DNA of 64,000 nucleotides, from contig NZ_JALNTW010000001.1 of assembly GCF_023161665.1 (NCBI RefSeq), forward strand, positions 603,544 through 667,543. Direction: 5' to 3'. The translations under genes were made by a program, and so were the position numbers. The notes beneath the pieces were generated by a model. That model was given only the letters and a program-made list of their open reading frames with translations. It did not search any database and was not told the origin of the DNA. Source of the DNA: Shewanella sp. 1CM18E. Lineage in GTDB: Bacteria; Pseudomonadota; Gammaproteobacteria; Enterobacterales; Shewanellaceae. This document shows, one piece after another, positions 34,012 to 42,075 of this stretch. Each line of letters begins with the position of its first letter. Position 1 is the stretch's first letter.

Positions 34012-34511
34012 TATGAGGCCCTAGCTTTAACCAACTTAACTAGACGGCCTACTAGTGGAATGTGCTCATACAACATGCTGCCAAGGTCAAAAAAGTCTTG
34101 GTGCTGATAGATTTTGTCATTGAGCGACAATACGCTGACACCATCAAGACTAATGGGCTTTGCGCCATTGAGCTTTGCGTGAGTGAAGGTCATGGTCCAT
34201 TTTAGTGTCGCCGCACCTTGGGCATGGATAACCTGGTGAATATCGAAATTGATTGAGCTAACATTTGCGTAAAGGTTAGCGAAGTAATTTGTCAGCGCGC
34301 TGAGACCATATACCTGATGCAACGGATCGCTAAATTCAATGTCATCACTGTAAACTTGCCCTAAAAGATGTAAATTGTCTTTATTGAGCTTTTGATAGAG
34401 ATCGATAAAACTGTCGACAAGCTGTCTTTCTTGCGCTTGTTTCTCAAAGTTTTTTGCAGACTTCTCATGAGACGCTGCATCTGAATCAAACACTTTTACG
34501 TTTGCCGTCAT
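34011..34511 (-). CDS. NTF2-like (SnoaL) protein
   Basis: A 166-residue protein. After about 25 variable residues comes a cone-shaped alpha+beta domain: LVDSFIDLYQKLNKDNLHLL, YSDDIEFSDPLHQVYG and LKWTMTFTHAKLNG. This is the nuclear transport factor 2-like pattern, often a small-molecule or lipid binding fold. Its start overlaps the photolyase stop by four bases. Confidence 0.85.
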   Translation of the reverse strand: MTANVKVFDSDAASHEKSAKNFEKQAQERQLVDSFIDLYQKLNKDNLHLLGQVYSDDIEFSDPLHQVYGLSALTNYFANLYANVSSINFDIHQVIHAQGAATLKWTMTFTHAKLNGAKPISLDGVSVLSLNDKIYQHQDFFDLGSMLYEHIPLVGRLVKLVKARAS

Positions 34512-36025
34512 CCAAATATCTCCTTATCTAAATCAACGCTTTTAACGTGATTCGATTGTCCATCAAGCCCGGGGGGAATCGCTTCTGCACCTTTCTTCAT
34601 CGCAGACAAGACATCAATGGCTCGAGCTCTAGCAAACTTATGATCAACTATAGGTGAAACATAAGCGGTATCAACAAAAATATCTACTTGAGCGGGTATT
34701 TTAAGTTTATGAATTAACTTCAAATCTACCCCATCAAGCTCTGGTAAGTACTTACGGATAAATGCACCTGTGGGATCAAACTTTTCACTCTGCGAAATCG
34801 GATTAAACACCCTAAAATAAGGCTGCGCATCGCAACCCGTTCCAGCTGACCATTGCCAACCGCCATTATTAGCGGCTAAGTCACCATCAATCAGTTTCTG
34901 TCTGAAATAACGCTCGCCCCAACGCCAGTCAACGAGTAAATGTTTAGTCAAAAAACTTGCTGTCACCATCCGCAAACGATTATGCATCCAACCCGTTTTG
35001 TTTAACTGTCGCATAGCCGCGTCAACTAATGGGTAACCAGTTCTCCCCTCGCACCAGGCCTGGAACTCGCGAGGGTTGTTGCGCCATTTAATGTTATTGG
35101 CTAATGCATTGAAGTTTGCCCGTTTAGAAAGCTTAGGGAACGCCACCAGCAAGTGACGATAAAACTCACGCCAAATCAACTCGTTTAACCAGCAGCGCCC
35201 CTGACTCTCGTCATGCACTAACACATCAGGATAGTGGCTTAACAGCACTTGCAAACATTGACGAGGACTAATGATGCCCACAGCAAGATAAGCTGAAAGC
35301 TGACTAGTGCCATCGATAGCGGGAAAATCACGGCTGGCTTGATAATCAGCCACTTTATCTAAAGCAAATTGTCGCAGTTTGGCTTGAGCTGTCTGTTCAC
35401 CAACCTGCCATTGACCGCTATCGATCTTAGTGCAATTAAACTCAACATAATTAGGTGTCGGTAATGGCGCCGCAATCGGCTCTGGACGGGGTAACGTTTG
35501 GACAGGATCTTGTTTTGCTATCTGACGCCACTTTTTAGCAAAAGGCGTAAACACCTTGTACATTTCACCCGATAAATTGAGCACGGATAAAGGCGGTAGC
35601 AAACAATGTTGCTGGCTAAGCTCAAGCTGGATCCCAGCCTCAATCACAGCATAATCTCGGCTCTGCTCATTACACTCAGGCTCGCTCGTAGCAAACACTT
35701 TAGTAATCTTCCAAGTGTTTATGTATTGCGACAACAGTGCAGGTATGGCCTCAAAATCCTCCGCGTGAAAAATATCTAACGGGATCCCAAGTTCAGCCAG
35801 CTCTATGGCAAGCTGGTTCACCTGCCTTTCTATAAAGTCTAATTGAATCGGTGCAACATCATGAGACGCCCACTGCTTAGGTGTTACCACAAATATCGCC
35901 CGCACGGCACCTTGATGCTCTGCTGCATGCTGGCAAGCTGCTACCAGGCTTTGGTTATCATCGAGACGCAAATCATGCCTAAACCAAACAAGTGCATGAC
36001 TGCCGATAGCGTGATGAGGGTTCAT
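34508..36025 (-). CDS. phrB: Deoxyribodipyrimidine photolyase
   Basis: A 505-residue DNA photolyase. It has the N-terminal antenna domain (HALVWFRHDLRLDDNQSL) and the FAD domain with GRTGYPLVDAAMRQL, TGWMHNRLRMVTASFLTKHL and WGERYFRQKLIDGDLAANNG. It repairs cyclobutane pyrimidine dimers with blue light. It starts one base after the MerR gene stop and overlaps the NTF2-like gene, so light-responsive control by the regulator is likely. The length is near that of E. coli PhrB (472) with a short tail. Confidence 0.95.
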   Translation of the reverse strand: MNPHHAIGSHALVWFRHDLRLDDNQSLVAACQHAAEHQGAVRAIFVVTPKQWASHDVAPIQLDFIERQVNQLAIELAELGIPLDIFHAEDFEAIPALLSQYINTWKITKVFATSEPECNEQSRDYAVIEAGIQLELSQQHCLLPPLSVLNLSGEMYKVFTPFAKKWRQIAKQDPVQTLPRPEPIAAPLPTPNYVEFNCTKIDSGQWQVGEQTAQAKLRQFALDKVADYQASRDFPAIDGTSQLSAYLAVGIISPRQCLQVLLSHYPDVLVHDESQGRCWLNELIWREFYRHLLVAFPKLSKRANFNALANNIKWRNNPREFQAWCEGRTGYPLVDAAMRQLNKTGWMHNRLRMVTASFLTKHLLVDWRWGERYFRQKLIDGDLAANNGGWQWSAGTGCDAQPYFRVFNPISQSEKFDPTGAFIRKYLPELDGVDLKLIHKLKIPAQVDIFVDTAYVSPIVDHKFARARAIDVLSAMKKGAEAIPPGLDGQSNHVKSVDLDKEIFG

Positions 36026-36026
36026 G

Positions 36027-36998
36027 TTATTTCTCCGTCTCAGTGTCGGTGTCGGTGTCGGTGTCAGACAATATTGGTTGAGGGAATATTGTTGGCTTGG
36101 GAACCGCTATACCACATTGCACAAGCAGTTCCGCCGTATCGCAATGTTCCAAGCCGAGTGCTCGATTAACCACTTTGGCGTAACTGCCAACCAGATGCAC
36201 TTTGGCGCCAGCACCAATCATAAAATCTTGTAACGCTTGGGTTTCAGTGGACGTCATTTGCGGCTGCGGCAGTAAAAAGACTTGGCTGCAGTTGAGTCGC
36301 TGCACAATAAAGTTAAGCTCAGCAACATTAGTGACTTTAACTAAGTTATGGTTTACGTGATAAGCCGATAACTCTAACGACATTATCAATGAGTTGATGG
36401 GTTTAGCTCCCTGTAACTCAACTAATAAGCAGGGTTGCTGCGCGTCTGCTTGAAGTTGAGCCAATCGCCTTTTAGCGATACGAGCAGACAATTCGTCAAT
36501 CACCCACGCTTCAACACATGATGCATCGGGCCTATCGAACAGCAACCCTTCAAGTCCATTAAGCCACGGCCAATAAAGGCTGTTTTTGAGCACCGAGAAT
36601 GGGTATAAACCGGACAAGTCAGTAAGCTTTGCGTTGAGTGCTGCCGCATTAAAATCAACGCAAGCTTGATTGAGGTATTCAATATGCTCTAACCAAAGGT
36701 TTTGCTCTTCGGCCGTTAACGCTTGCTTAGCTAAAGGCTTGGCCGCAGCTTGCGTTTGCGACGACTTGAGTAGCGGCTTAACTTTACTAATTGCCACACC
36801 TTGGTTTAGCCAAAATAGGATCTCTTCGATTTGGGCTAAATGAGACTCACCGTATAAACGATGCCCCTTGGGAGTTCGATTAGGAACAACTAAGCCAAAA
36901 CGCCTTTGCCACGCTCTCAAGGTAACCGGGTTGACCCCGGTCCGCTGAGCAGCATCACCGATGGTGAGCCATATTGCTTCATCCTCAATCTTATCCAT
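36027..36998 (-). CDS. MerR-family regulator (LitR/CarH/MlrA-like)
   Basis: A 323-residue regulator with an N-terminal winged helix (LTIGDAAQRTGVNPVTLRAW, then QRRFGLVVPNRTPKGHRLY). The C-terminal region (about 100-300) resembles a cobalamin-binding-type fold, but the usual His-containing B12 motif is not obvious. The start at 36998 is chosen because GAGGAG lies seven bases upstream. The C-terminus is a simple-repeat tail (DTDTDTDTETEK) from GTGTCG units at 36043-36066. It heads the photolyase/lipid operon and is probably its light- or stress-responsive repressor, by analogy with LitR. Confidence 0.88.
   Translation of the reverse strand: MDKIEDEAIWLTIGDAAQRTGVNPVTLRAWQRRFGLVVPNRTPKGHRLYGESHLAQIEEILFWLNQGVAISKVKPLLKSSQTQAAAKPLAKQALTAEEQNLWLEHIEYLNQACVDFNAAALNAKLTDLSGLYPFSVLKNSLYWPWLNGLEGLLFDRPDASCVEAWVIDELSARIAKRRLAQLQADAQQPCLLVELQGAKPINSLIMSLELSAYHVNHNLVKVTNVAELNFIVQRLNCSQVFLLPQPQMTSTETQALQDFMIGAGAKVHLVGSYAKVVNRALGLEHCDTAELLVQCGIAVPKPTIFPQPILSDTDTDTDTETEK
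36043..36066 (-). repeat. Hexanucleotide tandem repeat in the MerR gene
   Basis: GTGTCG occurs three times followed by GTGTCA, encoding alternating Asp-Thr at the end of the protein. Unit number can change by slippage without frameshift. Confidence 0.85.
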
Positions 36999-37030
36999 GC
37001 GGTGCTCCTCGTTAGCAATCAAACTTATAC

Positions 37031-37993
37031 CTAGTAGGCATAACGCAGCTTGAGCTCTTGCGGGTGCGGATTAAGATACACTTGGTTCTCAATATAAGGC
37101 GTTGGGAACTCGCGCAGATAATGATTAATCAGCGTCATAGGTACCAAGATAGGTTGCAACCCTTGGTTGTATTTAAGGATCGAATCAGCGAGCTCAGCTT
37201 TTTGCGCGCTTGATAAGTGCTTTTTGAAATACCCTTGAATATGCTGCAACGCACTGGTGTGATTTTTGCGGGTCGCTTTAATCTTTAAGATCTGCATAAA
37301 GCCGGTAAAGTAGCTGTCTGCAATCTTTTCTAAGTCGCCGCTCATGTCCGCTAGCAAAGGTCCAAGCTCACGATAAAGCTTTGGATTGTGGGCCATCAGC
37401 ATATATTTGTAGCGGGCATGGAAATCCAAGATACTACTCTTGGTAAAACCAGACGCTTTTAGCATGTGCCAGTCATGGTAAGCGTATACACGGGTAAAGA
37501 AGTTCTCGCGGATAGGTAGGTCGTGTAAGCGCCCTTCTTCTTCAACGGGAAGCAGCGGATAACGCTCCATCAACTTTCTAGCGTAGACACCAATACCCGA
37601 CTTCCAGCCATTATTGGTGCCATACTTGTATTCTGTCACGCGCTCCATACCGCAAGTCGGCGATTTAGCACAAAGAATGTAGCCACCTAAAAAGTTTAGT
37701 TGCTCAACTTTTTTGTCACTAAACTCATTGAGCTTTTCGGTAACATCAACCGAACCATCGGCACTTTTTACAAAGATAATGTCGCCGTCTTTTTCTAAAC
37801 GAATAGATTTACGTGGCGCCCCCATACCAATGGCCATTTCCGGGCATACAGGTACGTAATCGAAGTGTGGTGCAATTTCTTTGCGGCAATAACTCGATGC
37901 TTTATGGCCGCCGTCAAAACGAACTTTTTCACCTAACAAACATGCACTTATTCCGATCTGAATTTTTTCTGGATTAAATTGGCTCATAGTCAT
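37031..37993 (-). CDS. DUF523-DUF1722 two-domain protein
   Basis: A 320-residue protein. The first 150 residues form DUF523 with ISACLLGEKVRFDGGHK, FDYVPVCPEMAIGMGAPR and AKSPTCGMERV; the conserved cysteines suggest metal or sulphur chemistry. Residues about 190-310 form DUF1722 (YbgA-like; ILDFHARYKYMLMAHN). Such proteins lie beside photolyase genes in many proteobacteria, as here. They were linked to UV or thiouridine chemistry by context only. Its stop is 32 bases before the MerR start, so it may share the light-response operon. The function is not established. Confidence 0.88.
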   Translation of the reverse strand: MTMSQFNPEKIQIGISACLLGEKVRFDGGHKASSYCRKEIAPHFDYVPVCPEMAIGMGAPRKSIRLEKDGDIIFVKSADGSVDVTEKLNEFSDKKVEQLNFLGGYILCAKSPTCGMERVTEYKYGTNNGWKSGIGVYARKLMERYPLLPVEEEGRLHDLPIRENFFTRVYAYHDWHMLKASGFTKSSILDFHARYKYMLMAHNPKLYRELGPLLADMSGDLEKIADSYFTGFMQILKIKATRKNHTSALQHIQGYFKKHLSSAQKAELADSILKYNQGLQPILVPMTLINHYLREFPTPYIENQVYLNPHPQELKLRYAY

Positions 37994-38102
37994 ACTCCCT
38001 TATTAACGGTGCATTACGCCTTATACTTGTACAAGGATCACTTTTTTGTACAAGTTTTAATTTAATCCCTAAATTGTGTTTTGTCGCTGTAAATTTAAAC
38101 AA

Positions 38103-38130
38103 AAAACGCCAGCTAAATAGCTGGCGTTTT
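38103..38130 (-). terminator. Terminator of the DUF368 gene
   Basis: AAAACGCCAGCTA (38103-38115) and TAGCTGGCGTTTT (38118-38130) form a GC-rich stem with T-runs on both strands. It sits 21 bases after the DUF368 stop and can work in either direction. Confidence 0.88.
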
Positions 38131-38151
38131 TAATTAGGAGTATTTTAAGTA

Positions 38152-39069
38152 CTAACGATTTTTATTAGCGAACCGCTCTAAGCCCCACACTAATAAGATT
38201 CCGGCAAACATAGCAATAACAGCATAGAGCAGTAATGACGGTTGACCGGTGATTTGCTCATACTGCATTGGCGACAGAACACGCTCATCAAGCGGCACCA
38301 TTTCACCTTTTGAATTTTCACGGAAAGTCAGCACTTCTTTCCAAGGCCAAATTTTTCCGAGTGTGCCAAGCATTAAGCCGGTTAAAAAGACTAACGTTGC
38401 ATCGTGGAACTTACGCAGCAATGCCGACAATACATGACTAAAACACAGAATACCGATAGCAGCACCAGCGGCAAAGGTAGCCATAATACCAAGCTCAAAA
38501 TTCTTCACCGCGCCAATAACTGGTGTATATAAACCTAGTAATAGCAATATAAAACTACCTGAAATACCCGGTAAAATCATTGCAGTAATCGCAATACAGC
38601 CACCTAAGAACACATTTAGATATGTCATCTCAACCGCAATGGGGTTAAGCATGGTGATGCCCCAAGCAAAGACCACACCTAGTGCGAACAAAGCTAGTCG
38701 AGCAAAGGTTATACCCTTAACCTGTTTCAGCATATGGATAACTGATATTACAATTAGGCCAAAAAAGAACGACCACACCGGGATTGGGTGCGTGTCGAGC
38801 AAATAAGTGATTAACTTGGCTAAGGTAAGAATACTGGTCAAGATCCCACCAAATACGCACACTAAAAATGGGCCGTTGATGTGCATAAAGGCTGCTTTAA
38901 TGCCTTTTTCCTTAATCACCCCAAATAAAGAAGGATTAATCTTTTTAATGCTTTCAAGCAGTGGGTCTAAAATCCCGGTAATAAATGCAATCGTACCGCC
39001 AGATACACCTGGGACCACATCTGCAGCTCCCATTGCCATCCCCTTGAGGTAGGTCTTTAAATAATTCAC
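38152..39069 (-). CDS. DUF368 polytopic membrane protein
   Basis: A 305-residue integral membrane protein of about eight helices. It opens with MGAADVVPGVSGGTIAFITG, the DUF368 signature, and repeats a related motif (ITAMILPGISGSFILLLLG) in the second half. This points to inverted-repeat transporter topology. DUF368 members have recently been linked to undecaprenyl-phosphate translocation. That is family knowledge and untested here. It is a single gene with its own terminator. Confidence 0.9.
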   Translation of the reverse strand: MNYLKTYLKGMAMGAADVVPGVSGGTIAFITGILDPLLESIKKINPSLFGVIKEKGIKAAFMHINGPFLVCVFGGILTSILTLAKLITYLLDTHPIPVWSFFFGLIVISVIHMLKQVKGITFARLALFALGVVFAWGITMLNPIAVEMTYLNVFLGGCIAITAMILPGISGSFILLLLGLYTPVIGAVKNFELGIMATFAAGAAIGILCFSHVLSALLRKFHDATLVFLTGLMLGTLGKIWPWKEVLTFRENSKGEMVPLDERVLSPMQYEQITGQPSLLLYAVIAMFAGILLVWGLERFANKNR

Positions 39070-39286
39070 TTTAATCCTTAATTTACTGAGATGTTTTTAA
39101 CGGCCGAAATTATACGTGCCACTCACCGCAAAACGAAATGAAATGCAGTTTAATTTTCTGTACACAGATTAATCGACACTAGTAATTAATGTTAATTCAA
39201 TGTTAACCTCATCCGACCAGTTAGAAGGTTTTATCATTAATCGAGTAGCAAGCACATATAAAGCAAACACATAAGGACAAGTATCG

Positions 39287-39778
39287 ATGAGCCATAACAA
39301 TATTAATAATAAGCCCACCAAAGTCATGTCACTCTATAATCGTGTTAGCCGCCTGCCCTTTGGTAATAAGATCTTTTCTGTAATGGTCAGCCGAATGGCG
39401 CCTTACTTCGGTACAGTTAAACCTATCATCAGTGAATTAAATGTGAATCGCTGTGTTTGCCAAATAAAAAAACGCAAAGCAGTCCACAATCATATTCAAA
39501 CTGTTCATGTTATTGCCATCTGCAACGGGCTTGAAATGGCGATGGGAGTAATGGCAGAAGCTTCTATTTCGCATCATTTACGCTGGATCCCTAAAGGCAT
39601 GAGTGTCGACTACACAGCGAAAGCAGGTAGTGACATCACCTGTGTAGCCGAAGTGAAACCTGAGCAATGGGTGCCAGGTGATATGCTCGTGCCTGTAACC
39701 GCTTACGACACCGATGGCGTGGCTGTTGTGCAAGGTACAATCAAACTTTGGATCTCTGAAAAGCCAAACAAACAGTAA
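39287..39778 (+). CDS. DUF4442 hotdog-fold thioesterase-like protein
   Basis: A 163-residue protein with the hotdog pattern of DUF4442: APYFGTVKPIISELNVNRCV, HVIAICNGLEMAMGVMAEAS and a beta-strand tail ending VVQGTIKLWISEK. These proteins probably hydrolyse acyl-CoA or acyl-ACP. It is cytoplasmic. It lies about 100 bases upstream of an ArsR-type regulator gene on the same strand. Confidence 0.85.
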   Translation: MSHNNINNKPTKVMSLYNRVSRLPFGNKIFSVMVSRMAPYFGTVKPIISELNVNRCVCQIKKRKAVHNHIQTVHVIAICNGLEMAMGVMAEASISHHLRWIPKGMSVDYTAKAGSDITCVAEVKPEQWVPGDMLVPVTAYDTDGVAVVQGTIKLWISEKPNKQ

Positions 39779-39881
39779 ATTATTTGAGGTAGAATACGCC
39801 AGCTGACACAAATAACACTTGTCGGCTGACGGATCCCTGCTATTATTTCGAATAATACCGAAACATTTTAAGAGTAAGCTT

Positions 39882-40175
39882 ATGAACACCGAAATTGCTG
39901 CAAAAGCCCTAAAAGAGTTAGGCCACCCTACTCGGCTAACTTTGTTTAGATGTCTAGTAAAAGCTGGCCATAAAGGCTTACCTGTAGGCCATTTACAAGA
40001 GAGCTTACAAATCCCAAACTCAACATTGTCACATCACTTATCAAGCTTAATGTCTGCCGGCCTCGTAAAGCAGGAGCGTGAAGGACGAGTATTACACTGT
40101 ATTCCGCAATTTGACTGCTTAGAAGGTCTTATTCAGTTTTTACAAGAAGAGTGCTGTGCTGAAGAATCTTGCTAA
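39882..40175 (+). CDS. ArsR/SmtB-family regulator
   Basis: A 97-residue winged-helix protein with KALKELGHPTRLTLFRCL, recognition region QIPNSTLSHHLSSLMSAGLV and wing KQEREGRVLHCIP. The C-terminus EECCAEESC is rich in cysteine, which suggests metal or thiol sensing, for example of As(III) or other soft metals. The ATG at 39882 fits the family start; the frame is open upstream. No ars gene is adjacent, so the target is unknown. Confidence 0.9.
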   Translation: MNTEIAAKALKELGHPTRLTLFRCLVKAGHKGLPVGHLQESLQIPNSTLSHHLSSLMSAGLVKQEREGRVLHCIPQFDCLEGLIQFLQEECCAEESC

Positions 40176-40275
40176 GCGCTTTACTTGAGTTTGCTTTAGT
40201 CCTTTTATCATCATTAACTAACACCAAAATAGTCTGTGATCCGAATATCACACTAACGTTAAGCAGAACATTACT

Positions 40276-40965
40276 ATGGCAAAGAATATAGGCCTTATAG
40301 AGTCGTGGGACGATGCGAAAGGTTTTGGCTTTATTCACTGCGATAGTCAAAAATCGCGAATTTTTCTGCATATCTCGGCGCTTTCAAGTAAAAGCAGTAG
40401 GCCACAAATTGGTAGTCATATTGAGTTCGAATTAGCTACCGACAAACAAGGTAAGCTTCGCGCAGATAAGGCTCGACTGATAAAGTCTGCTGCCAACTTA
40501 AAGCTAGAGAAAACAAATTCCGCAAAAAACCGCACAGCACGCAAGGCGTCACTAAAAAAGCCTCACAACATAAAAACTAAATCTCATCCTGCTCCTTTGC
40601 TATTTGCCGCAGCATTTATTGGTTTGCTCGCTATCGGTTATCTACAGCAGATTTTACCGCTCTGGCCACTGATTTATTTCGCCTGTATGAGTGTAATAAC
40701 CTTTTTAACTTATGGGTGGGACAAGCGTGCAGCTAGGCTGCAACATTGGCGCGTAAGTGAAGCAAAGTTGCAGCTTTTTAGTTTACTCGGTGGCTGGCCA
40801 GGAGCTTTATACGCTCAGCAATGGCTAAGACATAAATCAGCGAAGGGACGCTTTAAACTAGTTTTGTGGTTAGCAATCATAGGTAATTTAGGACTTATTT
40901 ACCTTTTTGATCGCTACATACTCAATTATGTCATGCAAGCGACAACTAACTGGCCGGCGTTTTAA
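40276..40965 (+). CDS. Cold-shock domain plus DUF1294 membrane protein
   Basis: A 229-residue two-domain protein. Residues 1-70 form a cold-shock domain (GLIESWDDAKGFGFIHCD, IFLHISALSS). A basic linker rich in Lys/Arg (70-108) is followed by DUF1294 with about four membrane helices and the motif TYGWDKRAARLQHWRVSE, then SLLGGWPGALYAQQWLRHKS. The first part binds single-stranded nucleic acid near the membrane. The combination is a common bacterial architecture of unknown function. Confidence 0.9.
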   Translation: MAKNIGLIESWDDAKGFGFIHCDSQKSRIFLHISALSSKSSRPQIGSHIEFELATDKQGKLRADKARLIKSAANLKLEKTNSAKNRTARKASLKKPHNIKTKSHPAPLLFAAAFIGLLAIGYLQQILPLWPLIYFACMSVITFLTYGWDKRAARLQHWRVSEAKLQLFSLLGGWPGALYAQQWLRHKSAKGRFKLVLWLAIIGNLGLIYLFDRYILNYVMQATTNWPAF

Positions 40966-41032
40966 CCTAGATTTACCTCTTGAGAGGGATTGGTTATGAT
41001 TGGCAGCCTAATCAAAATAAAGTGATTTTAAA

Positions 41033-41503
41033 ATGAAAATGATTTTAGCTGTTGTCGTCATCGCATGTGTTATTTTTTACTTCTTTACCTCGATGAACAA
41101 CCAAAAAGCAGCCCAAGAAAATATTGAAATTGGTCGCGCTTTTTTAGCAGAGAACAAACAAAAAGAAGGTGTGATAACCACAGCATCTGGTCTGCAATAT
41201 CAAGTATTAGAACCAGGTACCGGTACGGTACACCCTAAAGCGAGTGACACGGTAACTGTGCACTACCACGGCACACTAATTGATGGCACTGTATTTGACA
41301 GCTCAGTAGAGCGCGGTGAGCCCATTGCATTTCCGCTTAATCGCGTAATTAAAGGTTGGACTGAGGGCGTACAGCTAATGGTCGTTGGTGAGAAAACCCG
41401 TTTCTTTATTCCAAGTGAGCTTGCATACGGCAACCGCAGCGCTGGAAAAATCGGTGGCGGCTCAACTCTCATTTTTGATGTCGAGTTAATCAGCATCGAT
41501 TAA
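41033..41503 (+). CDS. FKBP-type peptidyl-prolyl isomerase, membrane anchored
   Basis: A 156-residue protein. An N-terminal hydrophobic anchor (about 3-21, MILAVVVIACVIFYFFTS) and a short linker precede one FKBP domain: TVTVHYHGTLIDGTVFDSS, NRVIKGWTEGVQLM and RFFIPSELAYGNR. It catalyses cis-trans prolyl isomerisation during folding in the periplasm. A clear terminator follows at 41528-41557. Confidence 0.93.
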   Translation: MKMILAVVVIACVIFYFFTSMNNQKAAQENIEIGRAFLAENKQKEGVITTASGLQYQVLEPGTGTVHPKASDTVTVHYHGTLIDGTVFDSSVERGEPIAFPLNRVIKGWTEGVQLMVVGEKTRFFIPSELAYGNRSAGKIGGGSTLIFDVELISID

Positions 41504-41527
41504 TACTGATTATTTAGATGAAAAAAT

Positions 41528-41557
41528 AAAGCCCGAATGAATAACCATTCGGGCTTT
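41528..41557 (+). terminator. Terminator of the FKBP gene
   Basis: AAAGCCCGAATG (41528-41539) pairs with CATTCGGGCTTT (41546-41557) around AATAAC, followed by T residues. Confidence 0.92.
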
Positions 41558-41580
41558 TTATTTGGCATAAACTAGCTGTA

Positions 41581-42075
41581 TTAAGCTTCTTACCCAAATG
41601 GATCATCGATTGAGTGCGCAGGCTGAGTAAACCAAACTGGGCCTTGCTCTGTCATATAAAAGTGGTCTTCATGACGTACACCGAACTCACCTGCTACACA
41701 TAGCAATTGATGCCTCGTGACTTAATACAAGGCATCGCACTTTAGTTAAGCTTCGTAACCAAATGGATCATCGATTGAATGCGCAGGCTGAGTAAACCAA
41801 ACTGGGCCTTGCTCTGTCATATAAAAGTGGTCTTCATGACGTACACCGAACTCACCTGGTACACATAGCAATTGATGCCTCGTGACTTAATACAAGGCAT
41901 CGCACTTTAGTTAAGCTTCGTAACCAAATGGATCATCGATTGAATGCGCAGGCTGAGTAAACCAAACTGGGCCTTGCTCTGTCATATAAAAGTGGTCTTC
42001 ATGACGCACACCGAACTCACCTGGTACACATAGCAATTGATGCCTCGTGACTTAATACAAGGCATCGTACTTTAG
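41581..42075 (-). repeat. Three 165-bp tandem units copied from the M24 peptidase 3' end
   Basis: Units start at 41581, 41746 and 41911, with the native gene end at 42076, an exact spacing of 165 bp. Each unit has 125 bp matching 42076-42200 (the last 41 codons of the peptidase and its stop) plus a 40-bp spacer with a 7-bp GATGCCT/AGGCATC stem (42039-42066 in the third spacer). Copies at 41746 and 41911 differ from the native end by about four or five bases, all synonymous by eye. The outermost copy at 41581 has a premature stop and a Pro-to-Ala change. Confidence 0.95.

Noticed and set aside
42039..42066. Intrinsic terminator in the 40-bp spacers
   Set aside because: The 7-bp stem has a 14-base loop and no T-run on the minus strand, so it is recorded only as part of the repeat unit.
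41581..42075. CRISPR array or integron-like cassettes
   Set aside because: Units are 165 bp, nearly identical throughout, and derive from the neighbouring coding sequence; there are no unique spacers or cas genes.
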